Source of the DNA: an uncultured Eubacteriales bacterium
GTDB taxonomy: Bacteria > Bacillota > Clostridia > Christensenellales > CAG-138
Assembly (NCBI GenBank): GCA_900546845.1
Contig: UREK01000002.1
Span: 34,753 to 98,752 of the forward strand
DNA length: 64,000 nucleotides
Direction of reading: 5' to 3'
Shown: positions 1 through 8,554 of the stretch, in pieces
How positions within the stretch are numbered: position 1 is the first letter of the stretch
Layout: the number at the start of each line of letters is the position of its first letter
Notes under the pieces: generated by a model
Told to the model about the DNA's origin: nothing
Databases searched by the model: none
The model's input: only the letters and a program-made list of their open reading frames with translations
Position numbers and translations under genes: made by a program

Positions 1-642
1 GATTTTCTCAAGACCCAAACCTTGACCCAAACGTATCCTTGGATTTACGGCGCGTATGGCGTTCACCCGCACTATGCTGCGGAAGTTCCGCGGGACTATC
101 TTGATGCGGTGGAGGCGGCTTTGTGCGCCCCAAAAGCGAAGGCGCTCGGTGAGATCGGTCTGGATTACCATTACGATTTTGCACCGCGTGAAACGCAGCG
201 CCGCGTGTTTGCAGAGCAGCTTGAACTGGCGCAGTCGCTTCATGTACCCGTTATACTCCACATCCGGGAGGCGTTTGGAGATTGCATGGACATCCTGCGG
301 GCGCACAAAAATGGCCTTTGCGGCGTGATGCACTGCTTCTCAGGAAGCGCAGAGACCGCGCGGGAATGTGTAGAGCTTGGGCTGTACATCGCTTTCGGCG
401 GGGCAGTTACCTTCAAAAATGCGCATAAACCTCTGGATGCGGCGGTGTGCGTGCCGCTTGAACGGCTTCTGTTGGAAACGGACTGCCCTTATATGACACC
501 CGTTCCCCACCGAGGCGAACGCAATGATCCCTCCCATATCCCGCTCATTGCGGAAAAGATTGCACAGGCGCGCGGAATGGATGCAAAAGCGCTTATGCTG
601 GAAACGCTTCAAAATGGGAAGCAGCTGTTTCAAATTGAATAA
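1..642 (+). CDS. tatD: TatD family metal-dependent DNase, 5' end cut by the window
   Basis: Metal-dependent hydrolase of the TatD (YcfH) family, cytoplasmic 3'-5' exonuclease/deoxyribonuclease type. Visible family motifs are GVHPH near the start, GEIGLDYHY, a metal-binding HIRE, HCFSG, and LLLETDCPY followed by the PHRGERNDPSHIP loop. About 207 residues are present against a usual 255-260. The missing part is the N-terminal D-x-H-x-H metal strand, and the frame stays open to base 1, so this is truncation by the window edge, not a broken gene. A TTG at 22 is in frame but lies inside the conserved fold and is not a credible start. Assignment is firm; the exact physiological substrate is unknown. 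Confidence 0.93.
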   Translation, partial: DFLKTQTLTQTYPWIYGAYGVHPHYAAEVPRDYLDAVEAALCAPKAKALGEIGLDYHYDFAPRETQRRVFAEQLELAQSLHVPVILHIREAFGDCMDILRAHKNGLCGVMHCFSGSAETARECVELGLYIAFGGAVTFKNAHKPLDAAVCVPLERLLLETDCPYMTPVPHRGERNDPSHIPLIAEKIAQARGMDAKALMLETLQNGKQLFQIE

Positions 643-852
643 CCCCAGCTTGTCGAAAAAGTCTCGTTGGGATTGTCAAGGGCCGCAGCCCCTTGACTTT
701 CAATCGCGAGCAGCGACCTGTGCGGTGCGAGCGAAAAAGCCTTGCGCCGCAAGGCTTTCTTTACACGGAGCGCTGGCCATGCCATCGGCGCAAGCGCGAC
801 GTGAATCCCTCGATAAAGTGGCATCTGCCACTTTATCGACAGCCTGATCCAT
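643..852. other. Hairpin-rich intergenic stretch, no gene seen
   Basis: No convincing gene. It contains three inverted repeats: GTCAAGGG/CCCTTGAC (about 676-699), the hairpin at 736-758, and a long perfect stem starting CGATAAAGTGGCA (811-838) with almost no loop. The phrase ACACGGAGCGC inside it recurs near 11495 in the other gene-poor stretch, which hints at a dispersed intergenic repeat family; two copies in one window is weak support. Confidence 0.4.
736..762 (+). terminator. Hairpin after tatD
   Basis: A 10-bp perfect stem (736-745 with 749-758, three-base loop) is followed by CTTT. It lies about 95 bases after the tatD stop and could terminate tatD. The T-run is short, so efficiency is uncertain. 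Confidence 0.45.
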
Positions 853-894
853 AAAAAGGGCACGGCCGGTGAGAAATTCTTGCCGGCCGTGCCC
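853..894 (-). terminator. Intrinsic terminator of the GntR-family gene
   Basis: A 12-bp perfect GC-rich stem (858-869 with 883-894) with a 13-base loop. Read on the minus strand it follows the stop of the regulator gene at 913 and is followed by TTTTT (853-857). This is a textbook rho-independent terminator. Confidence 0.85.
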
Positions 895-912
895 TGTATC
901 CTAGGCTATCTT

Positions 913-1590
913 TTAATTGAGCAGCGGGGATACGAGCAAAAGCGTCTTTGTGCTTTCTAGATGTGTGCGCAACACAGCGCAGGCGAGCTCCGCGTCCCTG
1001 CTGCGGCAAGCGTCGATCAGCATCTGATGCTCCTTGATTGCTTTAAAGGCGCGGTCATCCTCTTTTTTCTTGGGATAAAAGGGACGCAAATAGCGATCCG
1101 AATTCGCATGCAGCTGGTCGATCATCGAAAGGGCGACGTCGTTGTTGCAGGGGGCGTAAAGGGCAAAATGGAACTGGAGGTTCAACGTATCATACCGCTG
1201 TGGATTGCGCTCAGCCTGGAACTCATCCAGAATTTCCTGTGCATGTGTCAAATCATGCTCAGTCATGAGCGGAATCGCGGTTTTGAACGTGCCGACCTCC
1301 AGCAAAATGCGCGTATCCATCACATTTTCAAGCTCATGCGGCGTCAGCTTTGTGACCACAGCGCCACGGTTGGGGTAAATGCGCACAAGCCCTTGCGCCT
1401 CCAGTTGGCGGAACGCCTCGCGTACCGGAATATGGCTCACGCTGAGTGCAGCCGAGATTTCATCCTGCCTGAGCGGCATGCCGCCCGGAAGCACGCCCCG
1501 GACGATTGCCATTCGGATCACCTGGAACACCCAGTCACGCGCCGCCATCGTTTTGGGCAGCATTTCGTTTGCTATTTTCTTTAATTCCAT
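913..1590 (-). CDS. GntR family transcriptional regulator, FadR/FCD subfamily
   Basis: DNA-binding repressor/activator with an N-terminal winged helix (about residues 10-75; signature VSHIPVREAFRQLEAQGLV, the GntR recognition region) and a C-terminal all-helical FCD effector domain (about 85-220) that usually binds a carboxylic-acid ligand through a metal. About 225 residues, normal for the family. Start: an in-frame GTG at 1599 sits only 3 bases from AAGAAGG, so the ATG at 1590, about 12 bases away, is preferred; both are possible. It is monocistronic with its own promoter and terminator. The neighbouring genes do not reveal the effector or targets; the regulator may control itself or a distant operon. 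Confidence 0.88.
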   Translation of the reverse strand: MELKKIANEMLPKTMAARDWVFQVIRMAIVRGVLPGGMPLRQDEISAALSVSHIPVREAFRQLEAQGLVRIYPNRGAVVTKLTPHELENVMDTRILLEVGTFKTAIPLMTEHDLTHAQEILDEFQAERNPQRYDTLNLQFHFALYAPCNNDVALSMIDQLHANSDRYLRPFYPKKKEDDRAFKAIKEHQMLIDACRSRDAELACAVLRTHLESTKTLLLVSPLLN

Positions 1591-1658
1591 CTTAACCACG
1601 CACCTTCTTTGAAATCGTAAAAAGATATATGCCCGTTCATTTGGAATATTATAGCATA

Positions 1659-1687
1659 ATCTTATACTCTTCCCTGCAATTCGTCAA
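1659..1687 (-). promoter_or_regulatory. Promoter of the GntR-family gene
   Basis: On the minus strand TTGACG (1682-1687), a 17-base spacer, then TAAGAT (1659-1664), about 60 bases before the start codon. A second TATAAT-like box lies just downstream, so the exact start site is uncertain. Confidence 0.6.
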
Positions 1688-1728
1688 GGAATTAATTCAT
1701 TGTGTGCGCGATACAAAGACACAGTCTT

Positions 1729-4089
1729 TTAACCGCCATCTAAAAGCTCGATGTCATCCAAAACGATTTCTGCGCTTTTTATCTGGATTAAACCAGACTT
1801 CCGCACCGGGCCGGTCATTTGTTTTCCATTCACGGAAAGCTCCGGGTGTTCGGGAATGACGGAATAGCGGTAAGCCGTGTCGCTGCTGACCGAAAAGTCC
1901 GTAAACTCTACTTTTCCTGTCTGTCCCGTCCATTCCTTAATGAACGTAGCGCCCCCGCCATAAGCATCCTCGCGGTATAGTTTATACCGGATATGGGACT
2001 GCCGTGCCGTAAAGGAAACCGTCGGGATCTGCGCATTGGAAATGGTCACCGTTAAATCGCGTACCGGAATCGGGACACTCCAATATTGCGTTGTTGCCTT
2101 TGGCTCCGTCCCAATGCGGAACACTTCACGCAATACGCTGTCTTCCGGCGTAAACGAATTTGCGAGCACCGCCGTGTGTTCCGCTGAAAGGGTACGCCTG
2201 TCCAGCGTATATTCTGCGACGCCTTCCGGCATGGTAAAGTCCGGCGCCTGCTTTCCCTCGTACAAAAAGGAAAATACTTCCCGCAGAATTAACGCCGGAT
2301 ATTTGCCGCCCGTCGCGTCGGCTGGGAGCATCCCATCCGATGCGTTGTCGTAGCCGATCCAAACGCAGGCCGCATATTCCGGGTTATAAGCGGCCATCCA
2401 TGCGTCCCGGTTGCCGCTATCCACGCCCACGGTTCCGGTTTTTCCCGCAAGCGGGATCTCCAACTCGCCCAGCCTGCGGCCGGTCCCTTCCTCAATCGCG
2501 CTTTCGAGCATGCTGGTCAGAATATAGGTGTTTTCTTCCCGCATTACACGTTTGGCTTCCGGTTCGTATTCGTAGAGCACACGCCCCTGCACATCCGTGA
2601 TGCAGCGGACCACCGTAGGCGTATCATAGACACCGCCGGACGCAAATGCCGCGTACGCACCCGCGAGCTGCCAAGGCGATACGCCATAGGTAAACCCGCC
2701 AAGCGCGAGCGTAAGGCTCGTGTCCGCCTCGTCGAACGAAATGCCGAGCGATTCGGCAAACGCCTTCCCCTGTCCCAGCCCAACCTCGCTCAACACCTTC
2801 ACGGCCGGGACGTTCAGCGAGCGCTGCACCGCCTCGCGCATCGTAACCCAGCCGTAGTACTTGCCATTGAAATTGCTCGGCGTATAATCGGCGAAGGTGG
2901 TCGGCTCATCGAGTAGCATAGAGGCCGCCGTGTAGCCGCAAAGCTCCAGCGCCGGCGCGTATGCGATGATGGGCTTGATGACCGAACCCGGCTGCCGGCG
3001 GATACGCGTAGCCCGGTTAAAAGCCATCGCCACATCGGATTCCCGGCCGCCGACCATCGCCGTAATATATCCAGTCCCCGCCTGCTGGACGGCGATCGCC
3101 CCTTCGCAATCCGGAGCCGGAAAAAACGAATCGTCAGCAAAGACGGCTTCACAGCGGGCTTGCAGCGCAGGGTCGAGCGCAGTATAAATCCGGTATCCGC
3201 CGGTGAGCAGCGCTTCCATATCAACGCCGAGAAGCTCTGCGGAGGTACTCAGCGCCGCATCAATATAATACCCGCGCGGCGCTTCCGCAACATCCACAAT
3301 TTCAAGCGGCTCGGCGCGCGCGGCATCCCGCTCCGCTTCGGAAATATGCCCGTACTCGCACATCAGCGAAAGGATGTTGTTCCGCCTGCGAAGGCAATCC
3401 TCCGGCTTCAGATGCGGCGCATAATTTGTCGGGGACTTGAGCACACCCGCGAGCGCTGCCGCCTGCGCGATGCTCAGTTCCGATGCATGCACGCCAAAAT
3501 AGCCGAGCGCCGCCGCTTCCACGCCATAATAACCACGCCCGAAATATACAAAATTCAAGTACATCTCAAGAATTTCATCCTTGGAATATTTCTTTTCCAT
3601 CTGATAGGCTAAAACGGCTTCTTCCAGCTTGCGGCTGATCGTCTTATCCGCGCTCAGGTGGCTGAGCTTGATGAGCTGCTGCGTGATCGTGGACGCACCC
3701 TGCACATAGCCGCCGGCCTTGATGTCCTCCCAGGCGGCACCGGCGATGCGGATGAGGTCGATCCCCGGGTGCTCATAAAACCGGGCGTCCTCCGCGGAGA
3801 TGAACGCCATGCGCACATGCTTCGGAATGTCGGAAATGGGAACTGAAACACGATCCTCAGCCGCATGCAGCCGCAGCGTTTCCTTGTCATCCTTGTCATA
3901 CAGGATCAGCGTTTCCGGCGCACCCAGGATATTTTCCGGATCGAACTCACGCCATGCGTCCAGTTTAAGTAACGCGACGGCAAAAAAAAGCACAAAGCAG
4001 GTTGCTGCCAGCGCAAACGCAAGCAAAACCGCCTTCAGGACGGTACACAAAACGGATCTTTTCTTCTTTTTCGGTTTTTCAGAACGCAT
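1729..4089 (-). CDS. Class A penicillin-binding protein (PBP1A-type)
   Basis: Bifunctional peptidoglycan synthase: glycosyltransferase family 51 polymerises lipid II and the transpeptidase cross-links stem peptides at the outer membrane face. After a basic cytoplasmic tail (KKKKR) comes one transmembrane helix (about residues 15-38), then GT51 (about 60-240) with AEDARFYEHPG and the conserved GASTITQQL. The transpeptidase shows the active-site serine motif GSVIKP, RSLN and the KTGT box. A C-terminal beta-rich region of about 110 residues follows. Start is the ATG at 4089 behind GGGGAGG; an upstream in-frame ATG at 4140 has no such site. It is the last gene of a minus-strand run with the small membrane protein, the J-domain protein and DUF5685. 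Length about 786 residues is typical. Confidence 0.95.
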   Translation of the reverse strand: MRSEKPKKKKRSVLCTVLKAVLLAFALAATCFVLFFAVALLKLDAWREFDPENILGAPETLILYDKDDKETLRLHAAEDRVSVPISDIPKHVRMAFISAEDARFYEHPGIDLIRIAGAAWEDIKAGGYVQGASTITQQLIKLSHLSADKTISRKLEEAVLAYQMEKKYSKDEILEMYLNFVYFGRGYYGVEAAALGYFGVHASELSIAQAAALAGVLKSPTNYAPHLKPEDCLRRRNNILSLMCEYGHISEAERDAARAEPLEIVDVAEAPRGYYIDAALSTSAELLGVDMEALLTGGYRIYTALDPALQARCEAVFADDSFFPAPDCEGAIAVQQAGTGYITAMVGGRESDVAMAFNRATRIRRQPGSVIKPIIAYAPALELCGYTAASMLLDEPTTFADYTPSNFNGKYYGWVTMREAVQRSLNVPAVKVLSEVGLGQGKAFAESLGISFDEADTSLTLALGGFTYGVSPWQLAGAYAAFASGGVYDTPTVVRCITDVQGRVLYEYEPEAKRVMREENTYILTSMLESAIEEGTGRRLGELEIPLAGKTGTVGVDSGNRDAWMAAYNPEYAACVWIGYDNASDGMLPADATGGKYPALILREVFSFLYEGKQAPDFTMPEGVAEYTLDRRTLSAEHTAVLANSFTPEDSVLREVFRIGTEPKATTQYWSVPIPVRDLTVTISNAQIPTVSFTARQSHIRYKLYREDAYGGGATFIKEWTGQTGKVEFTDFSVSSDTAYRYSVIPEHPELSVNGKQMTGPVRKSGLIQIKSAEIVLDDIELLDGG

Positions 4090-4151
4090 GGAATCGCCTC
4101 CCCTATCAGTATTGCCTGATATGAGGCGCGATAGTACCATTTTATTTTTGT

Positions 4152-4688
4152 TTAACGGCGCGGGATCACGGCATTGCGGATGCGCGTAAGATAGATCTTC
4201 TGGCAGGTTAAATAAAGAAAATCATAAGCGAGAAATGCAGCTTGCAGAAGCGGGACCACCCACCAAAGCGGGATGGGGAGTTCCAGTGCGCTAAGGTCGT
4301 AGCCCATCACGAACACGGCGAGCAGCACAGCGAGCGCAAAGAAAAAGTTGCAGTACAAGAGCTTTAAGATGGAGCCAACCAAGCGGTCTCCGATGCGCTC
4401 ATCCAAAAACGTTTTAAATATCCCATAATGCCCAAGCAGGAACGCGTATGGAACAAGAGCTATTTTGGACGGCAGGAGCAGGAACCCAAGCCCGGCTGAA
4501 GCAGCAAAAATTAGAAATGCGCTGAGATACGCATGCTCCGCACAGAGAATATACACAAAAAACGAAGATAAAAAATAGCAGGCGATCCGCATCGTCGGCA
4601 GCACGGCAGCGGCATACAGCGAAAGCATGGTCAGCGCAATGCACATGGCGCTGAGCGTGATCTGTTTTGCGGGGGAAAGCTTCAGCAT
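4152..4688 (-). CDS. Small polytopic membrane protein, function unknown
   Basis: A 178-residue very hydrophobic protein with about five predicted membrane helices (roughly 8-30, 32-50, 52-72, 105-128, 138-160). The hydrophobic profile and size recall substrate-binding subunits of ECF importers or prenyl-type small membrane proteins, but I see no diagnostic motif. The start ATG at 4688 follows AAGGAAGGAGCGAGG. It lies 62 bases upstream of the PBP start and 20 bases downstream of the J-domain gene stop, so co-transcription is likely; that arrangement suggests an envelope role, which is inference only. Confidence 0.75.
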   Translation of the reverse strand: MLKLSPAKQITLSAMCIALTMLSLYAAAVLPTMRIACYFLSSFFVYILCAEHAYLSAFLIFAASAGLGFLLLPSKIALVPYAFLLGHYGIFKTFLDERIGDRLVGSILKLLYCNFFFALAVLLAVFVMGYDLSALELPIPLWWVVPLLQAAFLAYDFLYLTCQKIYLTRIRNAVIPRR

Positions 4689-4708
4689 TTATGTACCTCG
4701 CTCCTTCC

Positions 4709-5335
4709 TTAGCAGCAGCGGATCAGGTCGCCACCCATGCATTCACAGCAGCAATCCGCACAGAGCAGCCCGGAACAAACGTCACAACCCGAACAGGACG
4801 AGTCGTATCCTGAAGCCTGGCGGGTATAGGGGTTTCCGGTCGTGCGCAGGGTTTTATATGCGTTTGCATACTCCGCGTTTCCAGGTTCCTGATGATATGC
4901 GCGGCTGATGTAATCGTTCGCCTTGTCGTACCAGCCTTGGCGGAGATAGATGATGCCGTAAAGGTAATACCACTCCGCGTTGCGCACGGAAATGCTGTCG
5001 AGCACCTGCTTGGCGGCTTGCAGGTTGTTCTGGTTGATGAAGGCACGCGCCCGCGCAAAGTCTGCCGCGCTCGGGCCGGAATAGGTGGAGCCTTGGCCGC
5101 TGTAACCATAGTTGGAATAGGTTCCAGAGCCGGAAGCCTGCGACGAGCTGGCCTTTTTCGTGAGCGCTTCATACGCCTCATTGATCTCAACGAGCTTTTC
5201 GTTTGCAAGCTCTTTAAGATCTGTATCCGTGTATTTATCGGGGTGGTACTTCTTCACAAGCTTCAAATACGCTGTGCGGATCTCCTCCTGCGAAGCGCCT
5301 TCGCTTACACCAAGCACCTTATACGGGTTGTTCAT
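4709..5335 (-). CDS. J-domain (DnaJ-like) protein with TPR-like region and Cys-rich tail
   Basis: Residues 1-65 form a J domain: NNPYKVLGVSEGASQEEIR followed by KKYHPDK, where HPD is the catalytic tripeptide that stimulates DnaK ATPase. A Ser/Gly/Tyr-rich linker (about 66-100) leads to a helical region with tetratricopeptide-like spacing (about 105-170) and a tail with about ten cysteines near the C-terminus (CSGCDVCSG, CADCCCEC). The true start is the ATG at 5335, behind GGGAGG; upstream in-frame codons belong to the overlapping gene. The first 17 bases overlap the end of the DUF5685 gene, so translation is probably coupled. The Cys cluster could bind zinc or an Fe-S centre. A specialised co-chaperone, not general DnaJ, is likely. 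Confidence 0.85.
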   Translation of the reverse strand: MNNPYKVLGVSEGASQEEIRTAYLKLVKKYHPDKYTDTDLKELANEKLVEINEAYEALTKKASSSQASGSGTYSNYGYSGQGSTYSGPSAADFARARAFINQNNLQAAKQVLDSISVRNAEWYYLYGIIYLRQGWYDKANDYISRAYHQEPGNAEYANAYKTLRTTGNPYTRQASGYDSSCSGCDVCSGLLCADCCCECMGGDLIRCC

Positions 5336-6164
5336 GTTTGCCTCCCAGCAACATCTGCGTCTTTGCAGCGCAGCCATTATACAGAATATTATCCAATATT
5401 TCACGGTTCGCTGCAATATCCAATAGCTCATAGGCTTTGATTGCCTCGTTGAGCGAATACCACATTACGAACCCAGCGCGTGCAGCGTCCGCGCCTGTGA
5501 CGTTGAAAACGTTGTAAGCGCCCGCGCGCACGTCTCGTTCCCGATCCTCCCAAGCATCGGCCAAATAAACCCATTTACCAATGTTGTAAAGCAGCGCACC
5601 AAGCGCGGGGCGAATGCGGGCATTCGCAAGCTGCACGCCGCTGCATGCGGCGGCGCGCAGCATGCGTGCAAAGCAATCCGCGGGCGCGTCAAGCTCATCG
5701 CAGCGTTTGCGCTCCAGCTCGGAAAGCGCGGCGATGCCGGATGCGATTGCCTGCACCATTTCCGGCCGTTCGGCCGACACGCGTTTTTCCGCATGGCGTA
5801 GCATCCCCTTTCCAAGGAAAGCGGACGCTTTCCGCTCATCCCGCCAGTCATCCTGCAGTTTATACCAGGCAAGCGCCAGGTTGAGATCGGCTGAAAAACG
5901 CAGCGCGTCCGAATCCGGCGCAAAGAGGCGTTTTTTGTGGAACGGCTTATAGCCGCAACGCCGCATAGTGCAAGCCCCCGGCGCACTGCCGGAAAGGCCG
6001 GTCAAAAGCATGGCGATAAACGTGCTGTCATAATTGAGCGTCAGCCGGGCTGCCTGGCCGAAGCGGCTCCCGATAGAGGCGCAAAGGCCGCAGTAATACG
6101 CGTTATACTGCGCCAGCTCCCTCACCTTCAGCTCGCTTTTCAGCGGTACTACATATCCGAACAT
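5319..6164 (-). CDS. DUF5685 family protein
   Basis: 281 residues opening with the family signature MFGYV-x3-KSELKVRE and then YNAYYCGLCASIG, which I recognise as the DUF5685 N-terminus. The rest is predicted to be mainly helical with further cysteines (CTMRRCGYKP region) and D/E-rich helices such as LQDDWRDE that resemble all-alpha prenyl-binding folds, an unproven resemblance. Start ATG at 6164 follows TGAGGAAAG. It heads the run DUF5685, J-domain protein, membrane protein, PBP. Its stop overlaps the J-domain start by 17 bases, a coupling that suggests the two act together. Biochemical function unknown. Confidence 0.8.
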   Translation of the reverse strand: MFGYVVPLKSELKVRELAQYNAYYCGLCASIGSRFGQAARLTLNYDSTFIAMLLTGLSGSAPGACTMRRCGYKPFHKKRLFAPDSDALRFSADLNLALAWYKLQDDWRDERKASAFLGKGMLRHAEKRVSAERPEMVQAIASGIAALSELERKRCDELDAPADCFARMLRAAACSGVQLANARIRPALGALLYNIGKWVYLADAWEDRERDVRAGAYNVFNVTGADAARAGFVMWYSLNEAIKAYELLDIAANREILDNILYNGCAAKTQMLLGGKHEQPV

Positions 6165-6249
6165 CGGCTTTCCTCAGCTTTGTATTAGGTATACCACGGT
6201 TTTATGACAGGCATGTGGCGAAGCCGCAACAAAATCGGCTGCGCTTCCC

Positions 6250-7404
6250 CTACCATTCCTCCGGCGCACTACACCCATGAAAACGGGCAAAGCGTACCAA
6301 CGTCTTTTGAAGCGCGCAGCGCGGCAGCCGCTTTCCTGCTTCAGCCCAAACCCGCTTTACGACGAGCTGTTTCTCCGCACGGTCGCAGACCGCTTCGATC
6401 CGCCCAACAAAGCCCTCGCCATACAAAATGGGCAAAACATAATAACCATACTGCCGCTTTGCGGGCGGCGTATAGATTTCCCAACGGTATTGGAAGCCGA
6501 AGATTGCTTCGATCAGCTTCCGATCCCACAGGAGGTTGTCCAGCGGTGCGATTAACTCACAGCGAGACGAAAATTTTTCCGTGCCGCAAGCTGCTTCCAG
6601 CAGCGGGATATCCCGCGCAAGCAAATACAGCGGCCAGCGGACTCCCTCCACTTCAACGGACACGAGTATTTCTTCCGCACAAAGGCTTTCGATCGCAGCG
6701 GTGCGCGCTGCCGCATCCAGGCCGCTGATTTCGAGGAAAGCGTCCGACGGGCGGTTCCACAGCAGCCCGACGCTTCCGATCCGCCGAGCGACCATAAAGC
6801 GGTAGTAGTCCTCTACAGTTTTATTCGGATCCTCCGCGCGGAGAAGCTCTCGGGGCAAGTAACGCTCGGTAAGGTCGTAATACTTGCGCGTGCCCTGTTT
6901 GCTGAAGACGATGAGCTCCCCTCGGAAATACAGCGTTTCAAGCGCCGCACGGCCAATGGGCGCCGCGCCCCAGGGCCAACGTATCTTTTCCCCGCCGCCC
7001 GGAATATCATCCGGACAGCACGGGCCTTTCGCTGCGACCGTTTCGCGCACGCGCGCGAGTGCAGGGCGCACAGCATCCGCGTTATACGTTTCTGCCGCAC
7101 GCCTCCGCGCAAAATACGGCCAATCCTCCACCGGGAAAATCGCCATGCATTTATCCCAGTAATCAATAAGGCGCCGATCCTCATAAAGGAGCTCGTGCAG
7201 CATTTTTTTGCGGAACCCTTTCACGCGCGCTTGCAGCACGAGCTCGGCATTCCGCCCGCAAACGTCAATTGGGTCATACTGGATGCAGCCTGCGCTGCGG
7301 ATGAACGCGAGCGCGCCATCCTTCCCGGCATAGCGGTATGGTCCGAGTAAGCCGTGGCGCAGCAGCAGGAAGCGCGCTGCCTGCTGCTTTGTGATGGAGC
7401 GCAT
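6250..7404 (-). CDS. YcaQ/AlkX-like DNA glycosylase (winged-helix DNA-binding HTH_42 family)
   Basis: 384 residues of the YcaQ/AlkZ superfamily, tandem winged helices forming a C-shaped DNA glycosylase. Characterised members excise bulky N7-alkyl lesions and unhook interstrand crosslinks. The active-site element is visible as CIQYDPIDV: Gln42-Tyr43-Asp44 fits the Q-aromatic-D motif of the AlkX/YcaQ branch as I recall it, rather than the Q-x-Q of AlkZ. Other family landmarks are RNAELVLQARV, the DYWDK patch with CMAIFPVEDWP, and DNLLWDR near the C-terminus. Start ATG at 7404 follows GGGGAGGG. It is 21 bases downstream of pcp on the same strand and may be co-transcribed. Substrate specificity is inferred from the family. 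Confidence 0.85.
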   Translation of the reverse strand: MRSITKQQAARFLLLRHGLLGPYRYAGKDGALAFIRSAGCIQYDPIDVCGRNAELVLQARVKGFRKKMLHELLYEDRRLIDYWDKCMAIFPVEDWPYFARRRAAETYNADAVRPALARVRETVAAKGPCCPDDIPGGGEKIRWPWGAAPIGRAALETLYFRGELIVFSKQGTRKYYDLTERYLPRELLRAEDPNKTVEDYYRFMVARRIGSVGLLWNRPSDAFLEISGLDAAARTAAIESLCAEEILVSVEVEGVRWPLYLLARDIPLLEAACGTEKFSSRCELIAPLDNLLWDRKLIEAIFGFQYRWEIYTPPAKRQYGYYVLPILYGEGFVGRIEAVCDRAEKQLVVKRVWAEAGKRLPRCALQKTLVRFARFHGCSAPEEW

Positions 7405-7425
7405 GATGGTCCCTCCCCTTCTGTA

Positions 7426-8043
7426 TTAAGCGTGGATGCTGGCGGCCACCGCGGTAAGCGCGGCACAGACACCTTGTTCCATCATAGAAAGCGGCATGGC
7501 GGGCGTTCCTGGTTTTTCTTCCGCCTGTTCCGGCAGGTACGGCAAATGGATGAATCCTGCCGGGATACCATATCCCTTGCTGCTGATATGGTGTAGCGCT
7601 TCGAACGAAACATGGTTGCAGACGAATGCGCCTGCGGAAACGGACATCGCACAGGGGACGCCGCAGGCACGCATGGCTTGGAGCATCGCGTCGATGGGCA
7701 ACGTTGCAAAATATGCGGCAGGCGCCTCCGGATGAATCCTGGCATTGATGCGCTGCTCCCCGGCGTTATCCGCCGATTCGGAATGATTCAAGTTGATGGC
7801 GACGCATTCCGGCGTGATCTTTCCCCTGCCGCCCGCCTGCCCGAGCATAACAAGCGCATTGGGCTGCAACGCGTCGATCCGCTCCAAAAGCAGATCAGCG
7901 CTCTTACGATAGGAAACAGGAAGCAAGAGCTTGCAAAGCGCTGCGCCGGCAACCGCTTCCGGGAGATGATCCAGCAGCGCACCGGATGGATTGACGCGTT
8001 CTCCGCCGAATGGTTCAAATCCGGTAATCAAAATAATTTTCAT
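7426..8043 (-). CDS. pcp: Pyroglutamyl-peptidase I
   Basis: Cytosolic C15 cysteine peptidase that removes N-terminal pyroglutamate from peptides. The N-terminus ILITGFEPFGGERVNPS is diagnostic. The catalytic triad region is visible as a Glu in ITPECVAIN, Cys in SAGAFVCNH and a His in the GFIHLPYLPEQ segment. Length 205 residues is close to the usual 200-215. No Shine-Dalgarno sequence precedes the ATG at 8043; instead an extended -10 box sits 6 bases upstream, so the message is probably leaderless. YcaQ follows 21 bases downstream. Confidence 0.95.
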   Translation of the reverse strand: MKIILITGFEPFGGERVNPSGALLDHLPEAVAGAALCKLLLPVSYRKSADLLLERIDALQPNALVMLGQAGGRGKITPECVAINLNHSESADNAGEQRINARIHPEAPAAYFATLPIDAMLQAMRACGVPCAMSVSAGAFVCNHVSFEALHHISSKGYGIPAGFIHLPYLPEQAEEKPGTPAMPLSMMEQGVCAALTAVAASIHA

Positions 8044-8049
8044 GTAGAT

Positions 8050-8078
8050 AAGATACCAAAAAAAAGAGCGGCACGCAA
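8050..8078 (-). promoter_or_regulatory. Promoter of pcp, predicting a leaderless mRNA
   Basis: On the minus strand TTGCGT (8073-8078), 17-base spacer, then TGG-TATCTT (extended -10, hexamer at 8050-8055). Only six bases separate the -10 hexamer from the ATG at 8043, so transcription should begin at or within a base of the start codon. Confidence 0.65.
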
Positions 8079-8109
8079 GGAGTAGCTACACAAGGAAGCC
8101 CCTTTTTCG

Positions 8110-8138
8110 TTGTTTTCTTAAAATAAATATGTTATAAT
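8110..8138 (+). promoter_or_regulatory. Promoter of the ParB-like singleton gene
   Basis: TTGTTT (8110-8115), 17-base spacer, consensus TATAAT (8133-8138), about 35 bases before the ATG at 8173. Confidence 0.7.
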
Positions 8139-8172
8139 TCATATAGACAAATCAGTGCTTGCCAGAGGTATT

Positions 8173-8535
8173 ATGATGGAACAGAAATATGGGATGGGAA
8201 ATGAATATGGGATGCTTCTGTGGGATGTTGAAAAAATTCTGCGTGATACTTCCGCTTTTCCTCAGCAAAAAAGGTCTGTATATGATCTGGTGCAGGAAAA
8301 CCCGTTTCACGGCGATGCCGAATATGCGATGTCAACTGATTTGTCAAAGCCGCTGATATTGATTCAACTGTGCGAGGGAAAAGAAAAACTGATTGATGGA
8401 AATCATCGTTTGTATAAGGCTAAAAAAGAAGGAATTGAATACATTACTTGCTATTACCTGACGGTATCCCAACAGCAAAAATACATTGTAGCTTTTAATG
8501 AATCTATATACATGCAGATTGTAAATAATCTTTAA
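8173..8535 (+). CDS. ParB-like (GNHR-motif) small protein, probable acquired gene
   Basis: 120 residues. The middle holds a ParB/sulfiredoxin-like core: a hydrophobic strand KPLILIQL, then KEKLIDGNHRLYKAKKEG, where G-N-H-R is the signature loop of ParB-type nuclease/CTPase-fold proteins. No other domain is visible. Start: ATG at 8173 behind AGAGG; an in-frame GTG at 8155 lies before that site and is rejected. The gene is clearly more AT-rich than its neighbours, stands alone with its own consensus promoter and a strong downstream hairpin, and sits between two minus-strand genes, all signs of an inserted cargo gene. Function unknown; regulators, antitoxins and serine-kinase-like ParB folds share this motif. 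Confidence 0.72.
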   Translation: MMEQKYGMGNEYGMLLWDVEKILRDTSAFPQQKRSVYDLVQENPFHGDAEYAMSTDLSKPLILIQLCEGKEKLIDGNHRLYKAKKEGIEYITCYYLTVSQQQKYIVAFNESIYMQIVNNL

Positions 8536-8554
8536 TTACAAATTTCATAGCAAA

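Noticed and set aside
643..852. Possible CRISPR or REP array suggested by stacked hairpins
   Set aside because: The hairpins differ from one another and there are no regularly spaced repeats; no CRISPR array is seen anywhere in the window.
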